A stretch of 64,000 nucleotides of DNA from Cafeteria roenbergensis. Lineage: Eukaryota > Sar > Bigyra > Bicosoecida > Cafeteriaceae. The notes under the pieces are model-generated. The model made no database searches. It was not told the origin of the DNA and was given only the letters and a program-made list of their open reading frames with translations. The DNA lies in the NCBI GenBank assembly GCA_008330645.1, contig VLTN01000015.1, positions 310,001-374,000 on the forward strand. Reading direction: 5' to 3'. Positions 53,401-62,300 of the stretch are shown here, in pieces (position 1 is the stretch's first letter; each line of letters starts with the position of its first letter). The position numbers and the translations under genes are program-made.

Positions 53401-55626
53401 TCCGCGGCCCAGAAGCAGCGCCGCCTCCACGCGGATGCGCTGCGAGGACGTCGAGGGGGCGGGGATGGAGCCCAGGGCTCGGGCCGCCCAGTGCGACGCC
53501 CGGGGGAAGCCGCGGGGCAGGCTGGGCAGCGACTGGGTTGAGGAGGCCTCGGCCCCGGCTGGCACCACCGACTTGCGCCTGCCCATGGCAGCTGCCATCC
53601 CAGCCGCTCGCATGATGCTGCTGTTTCGGCGCCGGCGCGCTGCTCTGGCAGCGTCGCCCGAGGCATCTGCCCGCCCGCTGCCAGTCGCCACGGCGATCGG
53701 CCGGCAGTCTGCCTTGGCAGCCCGCACCAGCAGCAGCGCGGCAGCGCCTCTGAGAGCTGCCGCCAGGCCGGCCAGCACGGCTGGCCAGCAGCGCGCGCGC
53801 CGCAGCGCCACTCGGAACGCTGACCGCAGGGACAGTGCCTCTGGCGCCGACAGCGCCCCCAGCGCGGCGGCCGGACGCTCCTGCGCTCCAGCCATGGGCC
53901 CGCGGAGTGCGGCCACCACGAGTGCCGCCGCGAGCCGGGGAGCCGCAAGCATCGACCCCACGGCAGCCGGGTCCAGAACGCGCGACGGCCCCCGCCCGGC
54001 TCCTCCTCCGGCCGCGTGCTTTGCCCGGGAGTCGGCGCCCCTCGCGAGAAGCGCCGTCACTACAAGAGCGCCGCTGGCGGCGGCAGCGCCGTCTTGCTCC
54101 GCTGCAGGCGGGCCAAGCGCTGGAGGCGATGCCGACGGCGCCGGCCCGGCGCGCCGAGCGCGGCCCAGCACGCCGCCGCCTGCCAGCGCCTGGCCTCCAG
54201 CGGGGCGCGCAAGCGCCTCCGCGTCTGATGGCCGCATCGTCCTCCCCACAAGCAGGCCCACCGCTGCGCCCGCCACCCGCTCGAACGCGCCTGCGCCGCC
54301 GCTGCCTGCCCGCGCCGCCGGCTCCCCGCCCCCGGCGGGCACTGCGGCTGCCCCTGCCATGGAGAGGAGCAGCCGCTGCCCCATCCCGTGCACAGCCTCC
54401 GCCCCGCTCGCCCCCGCCACGTGCGCCCCGGGGCGCGGTCCCCACTCGCTCAGCAGCTCCTGGGCGATGTCCTGGCTTGAGAGCGCGGCGGCGTCCGCCG
54501 CGAAGCCGCCCGCACTGCCCCCGCCCGCAGCATGGCGCTCTGCGGCGAGGGAGGTGCTCGACAGTCCCGACCACGCCTGCTGGGGTCCGAGCATGGATTC
54601 GAGAGCCGCGTGCGTGGCCGCCCCGCCGCCGCCGCCGCCGCTGCTGCTGCTCCTGCCGCCGGGCGGCGAGCTCGTCAGGGCCGGCGCCGAGGCCCACGCG
54701 GACCGCCTCTGGATCACGGTGGCAACCGCGGCGGCGGCGTCGAGGCCGGCCAGCCTGCTCGCCGCCTGCGCCCCTCCCTGCCGCAGCAGGTGCACTAGCA
54801 GCGCCAGCGTGGCCGCGTCCAGCTCGGCCCGCGCCCGCCGGTGGCGCTTCGCGGCAAGCTCTGCCGCCGCCGCGGCGGCTGCCGCTGCGTCTGCCGCTGC
54901 AGAGGAGTCGCTCCGCGGCGACGTAGCCGCCTCGGCCTTGGCGGGGTCTGGCTCGCAGGCGCTCTGCAGCAGAGCCGGCAGGAGCGGCGAGTGGAGCACC
55001 AGCCCTGCCGCCACCGAGCCCCACTTGCCGGCGCACAGCTGGCAGAGCAGCGCGATGGCGCTGCGCGCGTCCCGACACCACTGAGCAGGATCGCCGCCGC
55101 CGCGAACTCGGAGGGTCGCTGCGCCCTCGGCCGGCCGCAGACCCAGCGTTGCGGTGGCGTGGGCCGCAACCCTGGCCGCCACGCGCAGTGATGCGTCCTC
55201 GCTGAGCGCGCTGGCCAGCGGCTCCGTCCGCGGCAGAGCCTCGAGGGCGGCGGCGAAGGCTCGCGACAGCTTGCCAACGACGCTGTCAGAGGCAGCCGCC
55301 GAGGCAGCTCGGTCCGGCGGCAGGGACATCGCTGAGGTGGACGACAGGATGGCCCCTGCGACGGCTGCGGGGGCGCGCACGCCGCCGAGCGCGCCCGAGT
55401 GGGCTGCCGCTAGCAGCGCCTGCGACTGGGCCGCGGACCCTTGCACAGCGCCGGCTGCCGCCTTGGCCGCGGCTTCCTCCGGGCGCAAAAGCAGCCACCG
55501 AACAAGCTTGCTCCGGGAGGCATGGTCCTTCGCTGCGTTTCGGCTCGACAAGCCCACGGCGGCAAGCGGGGCAGGCAGCAACGGGCATGGTCGCTGCTTG
55601 CCTCGCCGGCTGCGAAGCGTGAGCAC
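50416..55626 (-). CDS. large Ala-rich protein of unknown function
   Basis: One minus-strand exon is open from 55626 to the stop at 50416, 1,736 residues. No ATG exists between the preceding in-frame stop and codon GTG 55626. Translation must therefore start at ATG 55329 or in an upstream exon (a candidate ATGCGG-GTGAGC lies near 55730), and the true 5' end is open. The N-terminal 900 residues are helical with repeated LLxxL, ALA and LLP patterns (for example RSKLVRWLLLRPEEA and GLVLHSPLLPALLQSA), suggestive of armadillo/HEAT-like repeats, broken by poly-Ala and poly-Gly. The second half is Arg/Ser/Ala-rich and probably disordered. No membrane segment, catalytic motif or known domain is recognised. 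Strong third-position GC bias over the whole frame supports coding. The gene is divergent from the PH-RCC1-FYVE gene. Confidence 0.62.
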   Translation of the reverse strand: MLTLRSRRGKQRPCPLLPAPLAAVGLSSRNAAKDHASRSKLVRWLLLRPEEAAAKAAAGAVQGSAAQSQALLAAAHSGALGGVRAPAAVAGAILSSTSAMSLPPDRAASAAASDSVVGKLSRAFAAALEALPRTEPLASALSEDASLRVAARVAAHATATLGLRPAEGAATLRVRGGGDPAQWCRDARSAIALLCQLCAGKWGSVAAGLVLHSPLLPALLQSACEPDPAKAEAATSPRSDSSAAADAAAAAAAAAELAAKRHRRARAELDAATLALLVHLLRQGGAQAASRLAGLDAAAAVATVIQRRSAWASAPALTSSPPGGRSSSSGGGGGGAATHAALESMLGPQQAWSGLSSTSLAAERHAAGGGSAGGFAADAAALSSQDIAQELLSEWGPRPGAHVAGASGAEAVHGMGQRLLLSMAGAAAVPAGGGEPAARAGSGGAGAFERVAGAAVGLLVGRTMRPSDAEALARPAGGQALAGGGVLGRARRAGPAPSASPPALGPPAAEQDGAAAASGALVVTALLARGADSRAKHAAGGGAGRGPSRVLDPAAVGSMLAAPRLAAALVVAALRGPMAGAQERPAAALGALSAPEALSLRSAFRVALRRARCWPAVLAGLAAALRGAAALLLVRAAKADCRPIAVATGSGRADASGDAARAARRRRNSSIMRAAGMAAAMGRRKSVVPAGAEASSTQSLPSLPRGFPRASHWAARALGSIPAPSTSSQRIRVEAALLLGRGSAGSPESPSASGGMCGRSLVLGAALEALVEAAELAECSGSAARAEPSPAFPGASGRAGGAGALVSACCNCGVFAAASDLVLAWAASSGARACDESAVWAADAAMARSLLATATSRCAAVAAAAQREFSGSERRAWRQLAEAAHRARAQCEWAVGRRVTAALLPAEPGAEPGAEPEGADRATCRRALRRLARRYGVDSGRTRRAAGDADSPGRGRCAESNEAEARLLLPARAALLQAAGACDDETEDGSGGAAGLPWTDDAERQAWLSDSEKSDGLTDSDQSCSGYDATTSVGGAPHQGAGHLRASPANASRASRPMAERAPARRPAPRVMGSAREMRAMGVPSRLARVVAKGGGRPLLATDPLRLASPRAHGRSESGDSKVPGRAAPGQSGAPAGGGGSLGAALGFTCGLGLASADAALADALAHRDRRGAFDILDCGRVHRPASPGASSTSTRESVLEDLPRSREARRQQQASERSKKPLVPRLALRSHGGIDASSPFARAARRPVLRRGESEAGGANEGEPQLGGTDPSENLPARLKRALDAPEFDAYDGPLRLYRERISIGGGLEIASALEVEAQRGRPVWGQAAAAKDNASDNSLATIAARAAQALKRGGTSSWSSALGFTHSAAPSAGGDASSPRSAVSDTRARPGGGPAALAAMELARVEEGSREADATQAGGDCEVLFASAGPLLRAATEGPDLLHKSRGKRSARLAKRPDAAPTSGRGLERGGAGVTGSRTADVMLQLATSLRGGNVPEGAALLLHLRAAGEQAAGAGSSAPAAFRALDRPDSLLSARSNRRPQPDYKARMEALIPRRLDGQLPGARHARAPDIARAGMAADAAALTMGTSAGRRWAAAGVVSPRDPLDGPAGGQTAPGTMRIAHSLPGPAASFVSMTGRRSSRAAAGADGTSSAHAFAQRRPQRGAATLVLAGSHRPPATSREPSRRLSVRPAQAGWQTCREGPPGQAEQRSAAARRSQLLVSIGDARAARSGFE

Positions 55627-56018
55627 TGCACCGCGTCGAGCCTTCGCACGGCACCTGAGCCCCGTTTAAATCGCCAGCCAGCATGGCACCGCATTGGACC
55701 GGCCGGCCTTGCCGCGCGCGCGACGCTTCTGCGCTCACCCGCATCCCAGCTGGAGAGCAATGCCTCGTCAGGGCGAGCCGCGCGAAGCGCCGTCGGCAGG
55801 CGCCGCGCAGCCTCTGACATCCCTGCTGGCGGCAACGTCGGGCGCGCAGGCCGGTCGAGTGCGTCGCCCCTCCTGCCGCGCGAGGAGCGCGGCTCGCCCG
55901 GCCGTCGCCCAGATGTTTGCCCAGCGCCAGACATCCCAAAATGCAACCGTGCCCCCGCATTGGAGGGCGCGCCCCACAGGCAGAAGGCGCCACCAGCTCG
56001 GCGGGGCGAGGGAGGGGG
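55627..56018. promoter_or_regulatory. divergent promoter region
   Basis: These 392 bases lie between the large unknown gene and the PH-RCC1-FYVE gene. They should contain both promoters and possibly a short first exon of the minus-strand gene. A small AT-rich island (gtttaaatcg) lies at about 55664-55673. Confidence 0.4.
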
Positions 56019-59000
56019 ATGCCCTCTTCGTCGCGGCGCCCTGACGTGCCGTGGGAGTCCATCGAGGTGCTGCAGCGCGGGGCGCCGCTGCTCAAGTTCG
56101 GCCGGCAAGGCGAGCCTCATTTTCGGTGAGCATTCCCTACCCAAGCGCGCGCGCGCGCCGTGCACGCCTGAGCGCGCCAGGGACGGGGCGCGTGGATCTG
56201 CGACCGCGTGGCGCTGTGCGCTTTGGCCGCGGGCTTCGGCTTGCTCGCCTCTGGCTAGGTTGTCGGTCGGACTCCCGTTCGCCTCCGGCTGCGCTTCCGC
56301 CTGCCGCTGCGCTCAGTGATTTCCGCGTGACGAGGGACTGCACCAAGCTGACTTGGTTTTCTCCCAAGAAGAATGCGGACGACTGCCAAGGTGAGGGCGG
56401 CCCGGGGTGCGTTTCCCGCCGTGCGTCCGGCATCCCAGACTGGCGCACGCTGGGCTCCACGTACGCGCCGGGGCGCTTGCCTGCTGTGTTGGCGCCCGCT
56501 GCGCTCCCGCAGTGGTGCTGTCCGAGTGCCGCCTCGTGCTAGGCCAGGCGACACGGGTGTTTCTGAAGCAGTCGTCTGACGGCATCCGCATGCTGAACCT
56601 GTCGCTGTCCTTGCTATATGACGCGCCGGGGGGCGGCGGGGCTGGCGCCGCCGCTGGCGCAAAGGCGGCGATTCGGTCCCTGGACGTTGTGTGCAAGAGC
56701 GGGGCGGAGTTCCGCCTGTGGTCCGTCGGCCTGGCCTACCTGGTGCAGGGCCCGCCGCCGCCCGCCGCCCTCGCTGCTCACCGTGCCGCTGTGCATGCCA
56801 GGGAGGAGAGGCGCACGCTGTGGGCTGCGCTGCGGCGCCAGGTGGATGCGGCGACTGGCGGGTTCCCGGGCACGCTGCCGTGGGAGGTGCTCGCCGGCCC
56901 TGCCTGCCGGGCCGAGGCGGCCGCGGCCGCGAGGGCGGCCGGGCCGTTTGAGGACGAGGCTGTGGCGGCTCTCCGACTGCCCATGGCAACGGTACCGGCG
57001 AGCCTCGCCACGGCTTCGCTCACTCCCTCCCTCGCCGGGGCGATGCTGCCGACTGGATTCGCTGAGGTGGTTGGGGGCGGGGCCGGCGGCAGCAGGGGCC
57101 GCGGCAACGAAATCCGCCTCGCGCTCCGCAAGGCTAGGAGGGGGTCGAACGACGTCTTTGCGTGGGGAGAGGGGGCCTGGGGCCAGCTCGGCCTCGGCGA
57201 CGACAGGGACCGCGAGAGCGCGCAGCTGCTGCCGCTGCTGCTGGGCCGGGCGGTCAGGCAGGTGGCGGCCGGAGCGGAGCACACGGTTGCCATCACAGGT
57301 GAGCCGAGCGCTGGCCGCCTCTCTCCCCGCCGCAGCGCCCGACGGCAGCCGGCGGCGCGCCCAAGCTGCGGCGCCGCCCAGCTCTGTGCAGGGCGATGCC
57401 TCACGCGCTGCTCCCCCGTTTTCGCTGTGCCCACCCTAGCCGCAGATGCGCTGGAAGCCTTCGCGTGGGGGTCGGGGTCGTGCGGCCGGCTCGGCACGGG
57501 CAGTAGCGACGCCGCCTTCGCCCCGCAGCTGCTGCGCCACCCGACCGGCGAGCCGTTCCGGTTCACCAAGGTCGCGTGCGGCGCGCGACACTCGCTTGCA
57601 GTCGCCGCGGACGGGTCCCTATGGGCCTGGGGCGACAACTCCGGAGGCCAGCTGCTGCTCGGAGACCGCCGTTGCCGCCTCGAGCCCACCAGAGTCGATG
57701 CTCTCTCCGAGGCTGGGGTCCGGGCCGTCGACATCGCCGGAGGGAGCGCACACTCCGCAGTTCTGTGCTGTGAGCCTTCCCCGGGGCCAGCAGCGCCGTG
57801 CCCGCGCCAGGAAGAAGAAAAAGTTGTCGCGAGCCTGCCGGGCAAACAAACCTGCTCCGCCGCCTTTGCTGTTGTGGCTGCCGGCTTGCGACTGTTCTCC
57901 CTGCCCCCGGTAGCGCCCCACTCCGCTCGCTCCTCCCCGCAGCGATCGGAAGGCTCTTCGTCGGGGGGAGGAACGACTGCTACTGCCTGGGCCTCGGCAG
58001 GTCTGCGCGGCTGGCGGGCGCGCCAGCTGAGGCGGCCGAGGAGCCGGCAGCACGGCCCTCGGGGTGCCCCTGGCAAGTGCTGACACGCGGTCCACGGGTG
58101 TCCGACGGCGAAGTGGTGCCTTGGCCGCGGCGAGTCCTAGGCATCGCCGAAATCGGCGCCGCGTCTACGGAGTGCGTGCCTGGGGCGCTCGCCCTTCCCC
58201 GCGCGGCGGCTGTGGTCAGCGTGGCATGCGGCGAAGCCCACACGGCTGCGGTGACTGCGGATGGGCGCTGCTTGGCCTGGGGCTGGAACGAGCTCGGCCA
58301 GTGCGGGCAGCCCAGCTTGCGCAACGCGCAGTCCCCCCGTCCGGTGCAGAGTCTGGGCTCGGGGTGCGTGCAGGTGGCGTGCGGCGCCGCGCACACCGTC
58401 GTCGTGGCGCGCCCCGACGGCGGAACGGAGCGCGAGTTCTGCGCGTTCGCTTTTGGGGCGGCGGGGCACGGCCAGCTCGGCCACGTCGTGGCGCCTCCAG
58501 CCCCCCAGGCTGCGAGCGCAGAGCGGCGGTCCGCCAGAGCGGCGCCTGAGCGCGCCTCCGGGAGCGGCGCCGTTTCCTCCAGGAGCGCCGGCGGGGACCA
58601 CTCCCCAGCGGCCTGGAGCCTGGGCGGCACTGCCACGCCGAGCCCGCGCAGCAAGCAAGCCGAGTCGGAGTGCGTGCCCTTCGTGGTCAAGCCCGTTGCC
58701 ATCACCGTGCCGGCCGGACAACCGCCCCCGACGGCGATGGACGCGGGCGCCGGCAGCGCTGCGGCTGGCGGCAGCGGCGCTGGCAGCAGCGGGTCCGGCC
58801 TCGTGCCTGGCAGGCCACTGAACGACGTGCGCATGGTCGCGTGCGGCGAGGCCCTCACCGCTGTGGTTGAGTGGTCGGGCCGCGTGGCCTTGTGCGGGTC
58901 GGTTCGGCCTGGCGCCGCGCCGCTGGCCGCCAGCACGCTCTCGCGGCGCGGCTCGGCAGAGGATCGCTCGGACGAGATGGACACGCACGGCGCCGGCACC

Positions 59001-60956
59001 GAGCACAGCGCGCCGTCGTCGCCGGAGTCTTCGCCATTGCACGGGAGCGCGTCGCGGGGCCACCTCACTCGCTCCCCTTCCGTACGAGGCATCAGCGTGC
59101 AGCTCAGGCAAGCCCGGGCCGCGAGCTTCGCGGGGGACGCATTTGCGGCGGGCCGACCTGCCCTCGGCAGCGCCAGCCCGAGCAATCCCAGCCCCGGTCG
59201 AGAGTGGGCTGGGCTCGCAGCGGCGGCTGGGGAGCCTGCCTCCCGGTCCCCGCTGCCCCACTTGCGCGGCGCCTCCGAGCTCCTGCCCTCCGACGCCGGC
59301 ACTGGCAGCCCGCTGCCCGCCGGCCGCGTGTCCGCCGCCCTGGAGGGAGTGACGCCTCTGAGCGTGTCCCGCCACCGGCTCTCTGTAGCAGGGCCGCTCG
59401 CGCACGAGATGGCAGGGATGACCCTCGCGGCGCTGGACGACGAGGACGAGGATGACGAGGACGAGGACGACGCCGACCGCTACGACGACGGCCGCTTCGA
59501 GACTGGGACCGGACAGACAGCCGACAGCGACAGCATGCTCGGCGGCCACGCGGCCGGGCGAAGCGCCAGCGGCGCCAGCCACGGGTCGCTGTCCAGCAGC
59601 GCTGCAGGCACTGCGCACCGAGGGGACGACGGTTCGAGGTCGCCCTCCCGGCAGAATCCCCGCGGGGCCGCCGGGTGGCAGTCGATGCCTGGCTCCCCTT
59701 CCCATGTTCCCTCGGGCGAAACCAGCAAGACGTCGAGCCGCCGGTCCAGCGTCGGCACCCGCATCGCCGCGGCGGCGAGCAAGAGCCTCCGCAAGCTGAG
59801 CCGGCTGGCGGGCCACAGCGGCGACCCTGAAGGCGTCATGGCGGCGCTCGACCGCCTCGACATCGGGCAGGGCAGCGGAGCGAGGGCGAGGTGGCGCCCA
59901 TCCGCAAGCGGCCGTGCCGAGATGCGCGCCCACGGCCATGAATCGCTTGACAGCCCGGCAATGCACCGGTCTCGCTCTTCCCCGAGCCCGTCGCAGCCAG
60001 CCAGCGCCAGTCCGCCCGCGCTGGCCGCCCTGCAGCTTCCTCCGCCGGCTGCCTCGCCCCCCGCCCCCGCTGCCATCTCGCTCGACTCCCACGAGCTGGC
60101 GGAGCTGCGGCTGGCCGTCCAGCAGGCCACGGCGGCAGCGCAGCTGCGCGCAGGCTGGCGCCGGCAGGGAGTGCCTGGGGACTTGCGCCCACGCACTGTG
60201 TCGCACTTTGACCAGTTCTCGAGCACTGACATGGACGACGACGTGGCTGCAGCTGCCGACCAGCAAGGCTCCGGGTCGCCCTCGCCGGAGGCCAAGCCCT
60301 TGCGTCGGACGGACTCGTCGCCGCTGCACCAGCCCAAGCAGGCCTCCTCGCCGGACTTGAGGGGGCGCTCGCCCGACGCGCTGCCGCCGTCGCTGATGAG
60401 GGCGTTGTCCGAGTCACCGCTGCCGGCGGCCGCAGTCTCGTCTCACTGGGAGGTCGCCGAGTCCGACCGCCTGCGACCGCAGCGGGCCGGCGCACCGGCC
60501 TCGGCCGAAGGAACCAGCCCGTGCACGTTGGGCATCGGGCCTGTGTGGTGCTACGGCCTGTCGGGGCGGGAGGCCCGGGCCGTCGCGTGCGGAGCAGCTC
60601 ACGTGGTCGCGGCGGTTGCGGCGGAATGGGTGCCCGACGCCAGCACGCACGAGTGCATGCGGTGCCACGCGCCGTTCCGCACGCTGACCCTGCGGAGACA
60701 CCACTGCCGCGGCTGTGGCGGCGTTTTCTGCGAAAGCTGCACTGCCAGCAGGATGCCACTGCTCCGGCTTGGCTACATTGAGGCGGTGCGCGTGTGCGAC
60801 GGCTGCTTCGTGCGGCTCCGGCAGGAGGACGGCGACGACGAGTCGCGGTGGGCGCCGTGCGCATCGCCTGACCCGGTAGGGCGCGCCGGTGCAGACCACT
60901 CGCTGGGAGACCCGCTGGCGCTGTCCATCTCGTCGGAGCTGGCGGCGTTGCTCTGA
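56019..60956 (+). CDS. PH-RCC1-FYVE domain protein
   Basis: Five exons, 56019-56125, 56317-56390, 56513-57298, 57446-57769 and 57943-60956, join with phases 2, 1, 1, 1 into 1,434 residues. Residues about 10-140 form a PH domain (LKFGRQGEPHFRDFRVTRD, LTWFSPKKN, WSVGLAYLVQG). RCC1 blades follow from about 275 to 615, each with the WGxGxxGQLGxG and VACGxxHTxAV patterns. A disordered Ser/Pro-rich segment of over 500 residues splits the last blade. The FYVE finger at about 1325-1390 has eight zinc cysteines in CMRC, HHCRGCG, FCESC and RVCDGC and the RRHHCR pocket that binds phosphatidylinositol 3-phosphate. By family, such proteins link endosomal or plasma-membrane phosphoinositides to small-GTPase or polarity control. 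Plant PRAF proteins share this order but add a BRX motif, which I do not see here. Confidence 0.88.
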
Positions 60957-61320
60957 AGGCCCAACCACTACCGAGAGACTCTCCCGTGCCTGCGACTCGG
61001 AACCTTGGCATCTGGCCCAGCGCTCGGGAAAACGCACCGGGGCATGTATGTGTGCGTGTGGCGTGTGGGGGGGGGAGCTTGCGCGCTCGCGCGCGTGTGT
61101 GTGTTTGATGGGCCACGCGTCGGCGCGCGCTCGGCTGGCGGCGTCATGATGTTGAATCGCAAGCGCACATGCAGAGCGCCGAGCCGGCAGGCACCGTCGC
61201 CAAATCTCAGCACTGGCAGCACTCCCTCGGGCTGCGGCTTGCCGAGCCCGCGACCCCCGCTTCCTCCTGAGGCAGGGAGTGTTTCGGCTCGCCTAGCAGC
61301 CAGCAGAGGCCGCTTGCCCC
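60957..61320. other. intergenic spacer, Rab28 promoter side
   Basis: This 364-base spacer has an alternating CG/TG run near 61079-61106 and no coding character. It should contain the Rab28 promoter and leader. Confidence 0.5.
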
Positions 61321-62079
61321 ATGGCTGCCGGCGCGCAGGCCATGAAGCTGGTGCTGTGCGGAAACGGCAGCGTGGGCAAGTCGAGCATCATCCGGCGCTT
61401 CGTCGCCGACGGCTTCGACCGCCAATACAAGCAGACTGTGGGGCTGGACTTTTTCGAGAAGGCGATGCGGCTCAAGGGCGATGAAATGACCACGCTGCAG
61501 GTTTGGGACATTGGCGGCCAGTCCATTGCGTCTGCCATGCTCGACAAGTACATGGGGGGCGCCCACGTGGTCTTCCTTTGCTATGACATCACTGACACCC
61601 GGTCTTTTGCGGACGTGGACCGGTGGCTGGCCAAGGCGCGGGCGGCGGCCGCCAAGCACCGCAGCGCCGATGCGCCCAAGCAGCATGTGTTTCTGGTCGC
61701 AAACAAGGCCGACATGATTGCCTCCCGCGCCGTGTCGGAGCGCGAGCACGATGAGTTCGTGGCGACCAACGGCCTGGACGGGGGCTTTTTCGTTTCTGCG
61801 CGGAACGGTGACCGGGTGACCAAGTCTTTCTACGCCGCAGCAGCGCAGGCAGCGGGCGTCGAGATGTCTGCCCACGACCTCGCGTTCCACGACACGGTCG
61901 TCGGGTACAGCGCGCCGACTGCGCACAGTGGTGCGGGCGGGACTGCGCCTTCGGCACAGGAGGACGCCAAGCTGGCCAAGATTCGAGAGGAAGACGCGGA
62001 AGCGGAGAGGCGGATGATGGCGGCCATGGAGGCCGAGGCGAGCGGCGAGAGCAAGGGTGCGTGCTGCGCCGTGATGTGA
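61321..62079 (+). CDS. RAB28: Rab28 small GTPase
   Basis: A single exon gives 252 residues. All GTPase motifs are present: P-loop GNGSVGKS (14-21), effector region YKQTVGLDFF with the conserved Thr, WDIGGQ (62-67), NKAD (128-131) and SARNG. The WDIGGQ box, KQTVGLDFF and MLDKYMGGAHVV are characteristic of Rab28 rather than other Rabs. The C-terminus CAVM is a CaaX prenylation box; Rab28 is unusual among Rabs in using CaaX instead of a double-cysteine ending, and vertebrate Rab28 ends CAVQ. The protein is a cargo of the BBSome and intraflagellar transport in ciliated cells, so its presence argues for a flagellated host. The region before the CaaX box is longer than usual and Ala/Glu-rich. Confidence 0.92.
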   Translation: MAAGAQAMKLVLCGNGSVGKSSIIRRFVADGFDRQYKQTVGLDFFEKAMRLKGDEMTTLQVWDIGGQSIASAMLDKYMGGAHVVFLCYDITDTRSFADVDRWLAKARAAAAKHRSADAPKQHVFLVANKADMIASRAVSEREHDEFVATNGLDGGFFVSARNGDRVTKSFYAAAAQAAGVEMSAHDLAFHDTVVGYSAPTAHSGAGGTAPSAQEDAKLAKIREEDAEAERRMMAAMEAEASGESKGACCAVM

Positions 62080-62300
62080 CAAGCCGGGTTGTGTGGCGGC
62101 TGCGGAGCCAGCCGGGGGCCGGAAGGCCACAAAGTCTTGTTGCAATCCAGTGCACGGGCGCGGGCCCGGCGACGTCTCGTCCAGGCACCGCTGCACCGGC
62201 CAACAACGAAATCAGTCTCACAGCTCCCGCGACACAAGCGATGCGGGGAATGGGGCTAGCCCGACGCCGCGGGAGGCCATCGCGCCACACGGCAGCCAGC

